7,607 nucleotides of DNA, from the NCBI GenBank assembly GCA_014384505.1, contig JACNFT010000060.1, forward strand, positions 1 to 7,607, in the 5' to 3' direction. This document shows, piece after piece, positions 1 through 7,563 of this stretch. The translations under genes and the position numbers were made by a program. Below the pieces are notes generated by a model, which searched no databases, was not told where the DNA came from, and saw only the letters and a program-made list of their open reading frames with translations. Positions within the stretch are counted from its first letter, which is position 1; the number at the start of each line of letters is the position of its first letter. Origin of the DNA: Cryomorphaceae bacterium. GTDB taxonomy: Bacteria > Bacteroidota > Bacteroidia > Flavobacteriales > BACL11.

Positions 1-1820
1 ACTATATTAATCAGTTTGAAGAGAAATGGGTTAAAGATAAAGATGTAAAAAAAGACGATAAATTTACGTTTTTCAATCTTTTTAAGCAAAAAAACATAGA
101 TAATAGTACAAGAAAGTACAATTTAGCTGTTTTTGGGTATGATAAATTGCAAGCAATTTATGAAAAAGGAATTGTACAAGTACATGGTGATTTTGAATAT
201 AAAAAGGAGCTCAATGTATTGTTAAAAAAAGGGAGTATAGCTGAAAAAGTACCAATTGATCAACTCCTAAGTATTAGTTCATCAGCTAATGAGATTAATT
301 TACTTGAAAACCTTACCGATGAAGAATATAGTTTTCTAGTTCCTCTCTTGCTTTCTTCCTTAGAGCATAATATCACATATGATAAGTTGGCAAGTGAGGC
401 TATGTTGCAAAGTGATTTGAAAAATATTAATAGCACGTATGGACTTATTGTTGCAGGGCAGATTATTGTAAGCAAAGGTGAGTTAGTTACTATTGAACGT
501 TATCAAAAGCTACTTTCATTAAAACAAAAATATGAAGGAAAAGAATGGAATTTGTTGGCTTATTATTTGGTGTTACTAGGACAAATTATTTTAGTTGGCT
601 TATCATTATTAATTCTATTTTTATTCATTAAACAATATAGAGTAGATGTGTTAAATAACACAACCAAGATAAGTATGATACTTAGTGTTATTTTATTAAT
701 GGTAGTTATTTCTTCACTAGTGTTGTCACTTGATATTAATTATATATATATTGTTCCTTTTTGTATTGGTCCTGTTATACTTAAAGCTTTTTTTGATAAT
801 AGAATTGCTTTATTTACTCATATGATTGCAATATTGATTATTGGATTTATAGTTCCTAATGGTTTTGAGTTTGTTTTCTTACAATTTATTGCTGGAATTG
901 TATCGATTCTTTCGGTGTTAAAGATGTATAAACGCTCACAGCTATTTATGTCAGTAGCTAAGGTGATATTGGTTTATTTTGTGATTTATATTTCTTTATC
1001 CATTACTCATGATGGCTCCCTTGTTAGTTTGGATGTTAATATTTTAATTCACCTGGCAATTAGTGGTGCGCTTACTTTGTTTGCTTACCCAATCATTTTC
1101 CTTTTTGAAAAGATTTTCTCTTTGGTTTCGGACGTTTCTTTATTGGAACTTACTGATACGAACAGTGTATTGTTAAGGCGACTTTCGGAAGAAGCTCCAG
1201 GTACTTTTCAGCATAGCTTACAAGTAGCTAATTTGGCTGAAATGGGAGCTTTAGAAATAGGAGCAAATGCTTTATTAACTAGGGCAGGGGCTATGTATCA
1301 TGATGTAGGAAAATTGAAAAATCCTATGTATTTTATCGAAAATCAAAGCAGTAACTTAAACCCTCATGATGAAATAGAATTTGATGAAAGTGCTGAAATC
1401 ATTATTAGCCATGTGTTGGATGGTATTGAAATTGCTAAAGATAATAATTTGCCTGATGAGCTGATTGATTTTATTCGTACTCATCATGGTACTACAACTG
1501 TTCAGTATTTCTATAAGCAATTTATTGCTAATTTTCCTAAGGAAGATATTGATGTTAAGGCCTTTACTTATCCTGGTCCAAAACCTTATTCTAAGGAAAC
1601 TGCTATTTTAATGATGGCTGATTCTGCAGAGGCTTCCGCTAGGAGCCTTAAAAACCCAACAGCTGAAAATATTGATGCTCTTATTGAAAGAGTAATTAAT
1701 AAGCAGATAGAGGAAAATCAGTTTGTAAATGCAGCTATTACCTTAAAGGAAATTACACAACTTAAAAAACTTTTTAAGAAGAAATTGGTGAATATTCATC
1801 ATGCAAGGGTAGAGTATTAA
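1..1820 (+). CDS. pgpH: 7TM-HD cyclic-di-AMP phosphodiesterase (PgpH/YqfF family), 5' end missing
   Basis: This is an integral membrane phosphohydrolase; characterised PgpH relatives hydrolyse the second messenger c-di-AMP in the cytoplasm. The frame is open from base 3 with no stop, so the gene starts left of the window. The visible part is 605 residues, and I estimate that some 70-100 N-terminal residues, including the first membrane helix, are missing. The TTG at 147 lies inside the continuous frame and is not the start. The extracytoplasmic 7TMR-HDED domain comes first and ends in the family signature GQIIVSKGELVT (near 459-495). About seven hydrophobic segments follow (roughly 555-1110), then a C-terminal HD domain. 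All expected metal ligands are present: His at 1212, the His-Asp pair at 1299-1304 (YHDVGK), His at 1410, the His-His pair at 1482-1487 (THHGT) and Asp at 1620 (MMADSAEA). The protein therefore looks catalytically intact. The family call is very secure; the substrate is inferred from the family. Confidence 0.93.
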   Translation, partial: YINQFEEKWVKDKDVKKDDKFTFFNLFKQKNIDNSTRKYNLAVFGYDKLQAIYEKGIVQVHGDFEYKKELNVLLKKGSIAEKVPIDQLLSISSSANEINLLENLTDEEYSFLVPLLLSSLEHNITYDKLASEAMLQSDLKNINSTYGLIVAGQIIVSKGELVTIERYQKLLSLKQKYEGKEWNLLAYYLVLLGQIILVGLSLLILFLFIKQYRVDVLNNTTKISMILSVILLMVVISSLVLSLDINYIYIVPFCIGPVILKAFFDNRIALFTHMIAILIIGFIVPNGFEFVFLQFIAGIVSILSVLKMYKRSQLFMSVAKVILVYFVIYISLSITHDGSLVSLDVNILIHLAISGALTLFAYPIIFLFEKIFSLVSDVSLLELTDTNSVLLRRLSEEAPGTFQHSLQVANLAEMGALEIGANALLTRAGAMYHDVGKLKNPMYFIENQSSNLNPHDEIEFDESAEIIISHVLDGIEIAKDNNLPDELIDFIRTHHGTTTVQYFYKQFIANFPKEDIDVKAFTYPGPKPYSKETAILMMADSAEASARSLKNPTAENIDALIERVINKQIEENQFVNAAITLKEITQLKKLFKKKLVNIHHARVEY

Positions 1821-2728
1821 ATAGGATTTATTTCCCAAATTATAATAGCTCTATCGTCCCCGGCAGAAATCAAATAATTATTATAGGTGCTCCAAATTAA
1901 TTTATTTACAGAATTTAGATGTCCACCGTCTTTTTCTTTGTTAATTACTTTTAACATTTCAAATGTTTTCGAATCCCAAATTTTTATTGTTTTGTCACGA
2001 CTAGCTGTAGCAAATAAGTTAGAATTAGGACTGTATGCAATATCGTAAATAGCCCATTCATGAGCAGGAATTGATTTTATAATTTTATAATTACCGACTT
2101 GCCAGATGTTTAAATAACCATCTCTATCCCCTGTTAAAAGGAATTTTCCGTCAGTGCTGAAGTGTACAATATTTGAGGAAAGCTTATGCCCAACAAAGTT
2201 TTGCTTTTCTTGTAATGTTTTTATATCAAAAATACGAATAGTGCAATCTGCTGAAGCAACAGCTATTTCAGAAGTTGTGTAATTAAAATCAATGTTACGC
2301 ACTTTTTCATCACATAGTTTTCTAATCTTGATCAAGTCAAAAGTGTCAAGTGAACAAATTGCAAAATTACCGTCACCACCAGCTGTGTAAATGCAATTAG
2401 TTTCTAAAGAATACCTAATGTTAAAAACCTGAGCAGTATGATTTTTTAGAATTTTTATTTTTTCTTTATTTTCTAAATTTAATACATGAACATTACCATC
2501 TGAAGTTCCTACCAGTAATAATTGTTTTTCGGAAATATGACAAATAGAATAGATAACATTAGGAAAACTTGCGAATTTTTCAGACTTAAATGTTTTTAAG
2601 TTCCATTGAGCGATTACTTTATCGCCACTACCAGAAAAAACCAAATATTCAGTTATTCCTTTATCTAAAGCGTATATTGGGTCTCTATGTCCTGTGAGTG
2701 TCGCTATTTTGTTTACTTCAATTTTCAT
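1817..2728 (-). CDS. WD40-repeat protein, single seven-bladed beta-propeller
   Basis: This 303-residue protein consists almost wholly of WD40 repeats. Seven can be counted, with blade ends such as SGSGDKVIAQWNL, VGTSDGNVHVLNL, AGGDGNFAICSL, ASADCTIRIFDI, TGDRDGYLNIWQV, ASRDKTIKIWDS and AGDDRAIIIWEI. Repeats 5-7 are closest to consensus, with GH or AH openings and terminal W-[DEQ]. Seven blades make one closed propeller, so the protein looks complete. There is no signal peptide, membrane helix or fused enzyme domain, which points to a cytoplasmic binding scaffold. The start is ATG at 2726-2728, with no Shine-Dalgarno. The gene lies 78 bases after oppC on the same strand. That gap has neither a TAnnTTTG promoter box nor a clear terminator hairpin, so read-through from the opp genes is plausible. 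Its stop codon overlaps that of the convergent pgpH. The ligand or partner is unknown. Confidence 0.9.
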   Translation of the reverse strand: MKIEVNKIATLTGHRDPIYALDKGITEYLVFSGSGDKVIAQWNLKTFKSEKFASFPNVIYSICHISEKQLLLVGTSDGNVHVLNLENKEKIKILKNHTAQVFNIRYSLETNCIYTAGGDGNFAICSLDTFDLIKIRKLCDEKVRNIDFNYTTSEIAVASADCTIRIFDIKTLQEKQNFVGHKLSSNIVHFSTDGKFLLTGDRDGYLNIWQVGNYKIIKSIPAHEWAIYDIAYSPNSNLFATASRDKTIKIWDSKTFEMLKVINKEKDGGHLNSVNKLIWSTYNNYLISAGDDRAIIIWEINPI

Positions 2729-2806
2729 TTATGTAGCAATTTCTTGTTTTGGGGTTCTTTTTTTTATCTACCTAAAACTAAAATTCCTAGCAACTTTTAT
2801 GAATGC

Positions 2807-4132
2807 TTAACTTTTTAATCTTGGATCCAAAGCATCACGAGATGCTTCAGCAATCATATTATAAATTGTAATGGTAATAAAAATTGCCATTCCAGGGTAT
2901 ATAATAAGCCACCAAGCTTCTAAGTTTTGACGTCCAAGATTTAGTAATGATCCCCAAGTAACAATATCATCAGGCACTCCAATTCCTAAAAAGGATAAGC
3001 CACTTTCAATTAAAATAGCAGAAGCAATACCAAAAGCAATACTTACAAATACAGGAGCTAAGGCATTCGGTAATGCATGTTTGAATATTGTTCTAATAGA
3101 AGAATAACCAAGAGATCCAGCAGCCTGCACAAACTCTAATGAACGTATACGTAAGAATTCAGCCCTAGTAAAACGAGCAATACCTGTCCAGCCCGTAATT
3201 CCAATAATAATCATTACAATCCAAATACTTCTTTCCACCACAGCAGTAATGGTAATAATCAACAATAATCTTGGAATAGAATTCAATAATTCAATTCCTC
3301 TAGAAACAAAAGTATCCATTGGTACACTTACTTCCTTGTTTAACCATTCTAATTGTATAGCCTTACTAATCATTCTAAAAAGCATAGTAATTCCTATAGC
3401 GACTCCAACACTAACAAGCATTGCAATCATCCCATCTGCAATGCCTTCAGAAAAAGCTTGTGATAAAATATATTTCCTTTGTCCAAAACCATAGAATAAC
3501 CCCATAAATACTCCAAATAGAGTAAGCCAATATTTTATTCTTGGCATTTTTAGTTTGGTATCGCCAAAAAAGCCAGCTAGTGCCCCTAAAATAATACCAA
3601 TAAGTGAAGCAATTCCCATGGAAACTAGCCCAACCATCAATGAAATTCTAGTTCCATGAATTAAGCCAGAAGCTAAGTCGCGACCAATACCATCCGTACC
3701 TAATTTATGTCTGAATTTTGAAGGAATATCAATAATTTTTCCATCTGAATTTTTGAATCGTTGCTCACCACTTGGAGCAGCATAATCTCTATTATATCTA
3801 TCCATACTTCCTGGGGAATAAGGAATAGGAGTCCATATTACTGAAGTTAAATCCAATTGTCTCCAATCGGTAATATCGTACTGTAAAACTTGTATAAAAT
3901 CTCCTTCAGCATTATAAATAGAATCAGTTCTGGTATCACTAGCAAAAGCAGGATAAAGAGTGTTGCCTTCATACTCGGCATAAAGGGGTCTGTCATTAGC
4001 AATATAAGGAGCAAAAAGAGCAATGATTACTAATACTAATAATAAGTATAGACTTACTAGTGCAATTTTGTTTTTCTTGAACTGAGCCCAAGCATATTTT
4101 TTAAATGAAAAATTTTCGTTTGTATTTTGCAT
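2807..4132 (-). CDS. oppC: Oligopeptide/dipeptide ABC transporter permease, OppC/DppC type, with extra membrane segments
   Basis: This is an inner-membrane channel subunit of a peptide-class ABC importer. I start it at the ATG at 4130-4132 (441 residues), four bases after the oppB stop. The frame continues upstream to 4198, but that would overlap oppB by 62 bases and put a non-family stretch before the typical OppC N-terminus (FKKYAWAQFKKNK). TM1 is at about residues 24-43. A long periplasmic loop follows, up to GTDGIGRDLASGLIHGTRIS (145-164), a conserved OppC signature. The ATPase-contacting EAA loop is at about 333-356 (EFVQAAGSLGYSS, then HALPN). The C-terminus, EASRDALDPRLKS, is typical. 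E. coli OppC is about 302 residues. The excess comes from the enlarged loop and from about 80 residues at 190-272 that carry two extra hydrophobic segments. It could be DppC-like; substrate preference cannot be read from sequence. Confidence 0.92.
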   Translation of the reverse strand: MQNTNENFSFKKYAWAQFKKNKIALVSLYLLLVLVIIALFAPYIANDRPLYAEYEGNTLYPAFASDTRTDSIYNAEGDFIQVLQYDITDWRQLDLTSVIWTPIPYSPGSMDRYNRDYAAPSGEQRFKNSDGKIIDIPSKFRHKLGTDGIGRDLASGLIHGTRISLMVGLVSMGIASLIGIILGALAGFFGDTKLKMPRIKYWLTLFGVFMGLFYGFGQRKYILSQAFSEGIADGMIAMLVSVGVAIGITMLFRMISKAIQLEWLNKEVSVPMDTFVSRGIELLNSIPRLLLIITITAVVERSIWIVMIIIGITGWTGIARFTRAEFLRIRSLEFVQAAGSLGYSSIRTIFKHALPNALAPVFVSIAFGIASAILIESGLSFLGIGVPDDIVTWGSLLNLGRQNLEAWWLIIYPGMAIFITITIYNMIAEASRDALDPRLKS

Positions 4133-4136
4133 AATT

Positions 4137-5615
4137 CTATTTGTATGAAATTCTTGGGTCAACCACTGCATAAAGTAAATCAGCAACCAAGTAACCAATC
4201 ATTGTTAAAAATCCGGATAAAGTAAATACTGTAATAATCATTGGATAGTCGTAATTAAGTATGGAATTCAAAACTTCAACTCCCATTCCAGGAATAGAGA
4301 AAATTACCTCAATAATAATACTACCTCCTATAGCCATTGGAAATATTGCTGCAAACACAGTAATTACAGGTAATAATGAATTTCTAAGTGCATGCTTTAG
4401 AATTACCTTTCCTTCTCCTAAGCCTTTAGCTCTAGCGGTACGTATATAATCTTGCGATACAACATCAATCATTCCTACACGCATAATTCTACTTAAAAAA
4501 GCAAATGAACCGTAAGTATAAGTTATGATTGGTAAAATTAAAAAAGGCATTCTGTGTTTTAGTTTCATCCATAAGCTCCAATTAGGGTCAAAAATTGTAG
4601 GATCTTGAATCCCAGAAACTGGAAACCAACTCAAGTTATCAGGATTAGCAAATTGTAATAATAATAATGTAGCTACAAAGAAAGAGGGCATAGAATATAA
4701 TACAAATAATACTAAAGACATGCCTTTGTCTGCTGCGGAATCTTTTTTATAAGCTGAATAAATTCCAATTGGAATACTAATCAAATAAGCTAAAAAAATT
4801 GAGATAATAGACAATGAAAATGATATCCCAACTTTCTGCCAAATTTTAGACTCTATAGGTTGGCTGTCAATATAGGAAATTCCAAAATCTCCTCTTAACA
4901 ACCCTTTTCTATCTTTTCCATTTCCTAAAAGCCATAAGTGATATTGATTTTTACCACCGTACCAACTAATAGTAGGAATATAAGTTTTCCATCTTGTTGC
5001 ATTTGTGAAGAGGATTTCTCTTGATTGCGTTACATTAGATAATGGAGTTCTTAAATTGGATAAAAAAATATGATTTTTGAGTAACCCATTCATCTTTTCA
5101 AATTTCAAGGGTACTAATGTTTCATCAGAAGTTTCAAGTAAGCTTCCAATCTCAAAACCAAATTGATTGGCTGCCTCATTTACTGTGTTTAAGGATAATG
5201 AAGTATCATTTAATACAATTTCTTTTGCATCAATTATTTGATGTGCTTTTTGTAAATCAAGTAAATTTAAGTAATACTCAGATACAGCCTCCCAATTTCC
5301 ACTTTGATGTGTAAGCACTTCAAGGTTAGCTTTGTGGTATTTGTCTTGCACTTTGTAGAGAGTGTCAGAGGCTGCTAAATCAGTAATACTAAAATAAAAA
5401 ATAGGTAAATCTAACCCAAGCTTCTTTCTTAGTTCTTGTTTTATTTTTTTTGATGCCCCTGACTGTTGTTCAGCCGAACCTTCACTTCCTGCTGCTTTGG
5501 ATAGACGCTCTACAGGATCACCTGGTGCATTAATGCTAATCACAAAAGATAATAGCGAAATAGCTATCAGCATAGGAATAAAGGTTAATATTCTTTTAAG
5601 TGCGTATTTGAACAT
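4137..5615 (-). CDS. oppB: Oligopeptide/dipeptide ABC transporter permease, OppB/DppB type, with large periplasmic insertion
   Basis: This is the second channel subunit, pairing with OppC. At 492 residues it is far longer than E. coli OppB (about 306). The N-terminus MFKYALKRILTFIPML and the following PGDPVERL (31-38) are classic for the family. TM1 is at about 9-29. LGLDLP (66-71) and RGDFGIS (241-247) are family motifs that usually lie only about 20-30 residues apart; here about 170 residues separate them. Membrane helices follow at roughly 264-288, 299-321, 357-375, 413-437 and 458-485. The EAA loop, which docks on the ATPase, is at about 388-412 (QDYIRTARAKGLGEGKVILK, then HALRN). The C-terminus AVVDPRISYK is typical. 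The start is ATG at 5613-5615, 15 bases after the oppA stop, with an A/T-rich leader and no Shine-Dalgarno. Tight spacing to both neighbours indicates one operon. Confidence 0.93.
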   Translation of the reverse strand: MFKYALKRILTFIPMLIAISLLSFVISINAPGDPVERLSKAAGSEGSAEQQSGASKKIKQELRKKLGLDLPIFYFSITDLAASDTLYKVQDKYHKANLEVLTHQSGNWEAVSEYYLNLLDLQKAHQIIDAKEIVLNDTSLSLNTVNEAANQFGFEIGSLLETSDETLVPLKFEKMNGLLKNHIFLSNLRTPLSNVTQSREILFTNATRWKTYIPTISWYGGKNQYHLWLLGNGKDRKGLLRGDFGISYIDSQPIESKIWQKVGISFSLSIISIFLAYLISIPIGIYSAYKKDSAADKGMSLVLFVLYSMPSFFVATLLLLQFANPDNLSWFPVSGIQDPTIFDPNWSLWMKLKHRMPFLILPIITYTYGSFAFLSRIMRVGMIDVVSQDYIRTARAKGLGEGKVILKHALRNSLLPVITVFAAIFPMAIGGSIIIEVIFSIPGMGVEVLNSILNYDYPMIITVFTLSGFLTMIGYLVADLLYAVVDPRISYK

Positions 5616-5630
5616 AGTTGTTTATTTATT

Positions 5631-7397
5631 TTATTGCCCGTCAGTTGTTGTTAAATTTTTTGAAGAAAAAGCAGTTTTTAATTGTAGGTTCTGAATCATT
5701 ACACCTGGCTTTTCATAATACATTCCTCTATTGTTGAATCTTTTGTGTATTGCGAATTTTCTCTTTGTTGCATAAAGGAAAACATAAGGTTGGTCTTCAT
5801 ATACTTTAGCTTGTAATTTAAGAAGGGCATTGTTATGCTTCTCCTTATCAAGAGTAAGGTTTGCTTGTTCAATTAAAGCATCACTCTCAGCATCACCAAA
5901 CCCACAGAAGTTAGATCCTTTTGTTACCCATGATGAAGTGTGCCATAATTGCATAGGGTTTGAGTATGAAGCGCTTCCTCCCCAACCACCCATCATGCCA
6001 TCAAAATTATGGTCCATAGCATTTTTATAAAACAGTGTAAAGTCCATAGGAGTAGGTTCAGCAACAACTCCAGCCTTATAAATACTTTCTTTTATCATTA
6101 ATACAATTTCCTTTGATATTGGTGAACTCATATAGCTTAATTTAAAAGAGAATGGAGTTTTAGTACCATTAATCATTTTATCACGAATATTATCTCCATC
6201 AGTATCTATCCATCCTGCTTCAGTTAGTAATTCTTTTGCTTTTTCAATATCTAAAGGAATTAATTTTAAAGTATCATTATAAGTGCTTTTAAGTGGAGAA
6301 ATTAATGAAGCTTGTCTACTTCCTTTTCCATGCATCATTACTTCAATAATTTCATCAATTGGAATAAGATAAGCCATAGCTCTTCTTACTTTTTGATCAA
6401 CAAAAAATGGTTTTTGTTTTATTCCATCTGGTTTCATATTTAATCCCATGTAACTAAATGAATATTGATCTAGAAAGTCAGAATCGTAATTATCATTAAA
6501 ATACTCCCGTTCTTGTAATTTCATTAGTTTGACAGTACCAATTCTAGTTGTTACATCAATTTCCTGATTTTTAAGGGCAAGATAAGAGGATGCGTCTTCC
6601 GTAATAATTTTAAAAATTATTTTGTCAGGGTAGGCTTTATTATATACTGAGGTATCTTTAGCTCCCCACCAATTTTCTTTTTTTTCTATCGTTATGTATT
6701 GGCTAGCTTCCCATTGAGTAACTTGATATGCGCCAAGCCCAGTTAAAAGATTGGGTTTGTAACTATTATCTGCATTATTGTATTCGTTAAACCATTCTTG
6801 CAATGCTTCTGTTTCATTAAAATTTTCTGATAATAAATTTTCAAAAGAAACATTGTCTAATACTCTTTTGTGATCCCACAAACTTTTTTGTTGAATAAAT
6901 AATTCTGAAAAAATAAATTTATTATCCCAATGAACATTTTGTGCATGCATTATGAATTTCATAGGATTACTTGGGTCGAGTTCAATACTTTTAATTACAG
7001 TAGTATAATTACTTCTTATTTGTGCGTTATTGGTAAGCGGACAAAGCATTAATTTTACTGAGAATGCAACATCTTCAGCATTTAGTTCTGTTCCATCATC
7101 CCATATTACTCCTCTTTTAATTTCATATTCAAAGGATAAATTGTCTTCAGAAGCAGTAGGCATATTTTTAACTAGTGATGGAATATACTCCAAACTTTCA
7201 ATATCTAATTTTATGAGTGTCTTTTGTGTGTAGTTAAATATATAACTTCTGATTGCAGAGTTATCATTAAAAGGGTGCAATCCATCAGGCTGAACAGTTA
7301 TGTGTGCAATTACTGTATTTTGGGATAGGTCTCTTTTTTTAACACAAGAGACTAATATTGCTGATACAAAGAGGGTTATAAATAATTTTTTAATCAT
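5631..7397 (-). CDS. oppA: Peptide-binding lipoprotein, solute-binding protein family 5 (OppA/DppA-like)
   Basis: This is the extracytoplasmic receptor that captures peptides, or related substrates, for the OppB/OppC channel. I start it at ATG 7395-7397, giving 588 residues. From there the leader is a compact lipoprotein signal, MIKKLFITLFVSAILVSC, with lipobox LVSC and the lipid-carrying cysteine at residue 18. The frame extends ten codons upstream to 7427, but that would spoil the leader and overlap the promoter region. Family 5 hallmarks in order are QPDGLHPFND (about 36-45), VIWDDGTELNAEDVAFSV (97-114), KVRRAMAYLIPIDEI (336-350) and DIEKAKELLTEAGW (383-396). An acidic DTDGDNIRD loop (398-406) follows and resembles a calcium site, though it is common in this family. 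Last is the C-terminal YEDQPYVFLY region. It is the first gene of the operon. The precise ligand cannot be predicted. Confidence 0.92.
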   Translation of the reverse strand: MIKKLFITLFVSAILVSCVKKRDLSQNTVIAHITVQPDGLHPFNDNSAIRSYIFNYTQKTLIKLDIESLEYIPSLVKNMPTASEDNLSFEYEIKRGVIWDDGTELNAEDVAFSVKLMLCPLTNNAQIRSNYTTVIKSIELDPSNPMKFIMHAQNVHWDNKFIFSELFIQQKSLWDHKRVLDNVSFENLLSENFNETEALQEWFNEYNNADNSYKPNLLTGLGAYQVTQWEASQYITIEKKENWWGAKDTSVYNKAYPDKIIFKIITEDASSYLALKNQEIDVTTRIGTVKLMKLQEREYFNDNYDSDFLDQYSFSYMGLNMKPDGIKQKPFFVDQKVRRAMAYLIPIDEIIEVMMHGKGSRQASLISPLKSTYNDTLKLIPLDIEKAKELLTEAGWIDTDGDNIRDKMINGTKTPFSFKLSYMSSPISKEIVLMIKESIYKAGVVAEPTPMDFTLFYKNAMDHNFDGMMGGWGGSASYSNPMQLWHTSSWVTKGSNFCGFGDAESDALIEQANLTLDKEKHNNALLKLQAKVYEDQPYVFLYATKRKFAIHKRFNNRGMYYEKPGVMIQNLQLKTAFSSKNLTTTDGQ

Positions 7398-7431
7398 AAT
7401 TGAATTTAAGTTCTGCAAATATAACATTTGG

Positions 7432-7461
7432 CAAAAATAATATGAGAAATAGTGCGGAAAA
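7432..7461 (-). promoter_or_regulatory. Candidate Bacteroidota promoter for the opp operon
   Basis: On the minus strand, 7432-7439 reads TATTTTTG, matching the Bacteroidota -7 consensus TAnnTTTG. The -33 side is only partial: TTTT at 7458-7461, 18 bases upstream, against consensus TTTG. A start point some 7 bases beyond the -7 box would leave a leader of roughly 25-30 bases before the oppA ATG at 7397. A second exact -7 match, TATATTTG (minus strand, 7416-7423), is nearer the gene but lacks a -33 partner and would leave only about a ten-base leader. In AT-rich DNA such boxes can occur by chance, hence the low confidence. Confidence 0.35.
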
Positions 7462-7488
7462 TATTCTTTAAATAATTACTTAATAATA

Positions 7489-7519
7489 TTTGCTATAAAT
7501 ATAGATTAGTATACATTTG
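7489..7519 (+). promoter_or_regulatory. Bacteroidota-type promoter for tRNA-Ser
   Basis: TTTG at 7489-7492 and TACATTTG at 7512-7519 are separated by exactly 19 bases, a full match to the Bacteroidota primary-sigma consensus TTTG-N19-TAnnTTTG. Transcription would start near 7526, about 38 bases before the mature 5' end of the tRNA, so a short leader would be removed by RNase P. The orientation and position fit the tRNA gene directly downstream. Confidence 0.8.
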
Positions 7520-7563
7520 CAATCCAAAAAAAATAGTTCTTTTAAGTTGTTTTGAAAGATATT

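Noticed and set aside
147..149. TTG at 147 as the start of the HD-domain protein
   Set aside because: The frame is open all the way to the left edge and encodes protein consistent with the 7TMR-HDED domain; this TTG is an internal leucine codon.
2758..2765. Run of eight T on the + strand as a terminator
   Set aside because: No stem precedes it on the + strand and no + strand gene ends there; on the coding strand it is an A-run in the leader of the WD40 gene.
3249..3494. Plus-strand open frame opposite oppC
   Set aside because: It is antisense to conserved permease sequence, shows no recognisable domain, and is a shadow of the real gene. The same holds for the other short frames at 260-475, 4261-4449, 5117-5314, 5497-5694, 5830-6030 and 7030-7233.
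7416..7423. Minus-strand TATATTTG as the main oppA promoter
   Set aside because: It matches the -7 consensus, but no -33 element lies near 19 bases upstream (the site reads CTCA), and it would leave only about a ten-base leader before the ATG.
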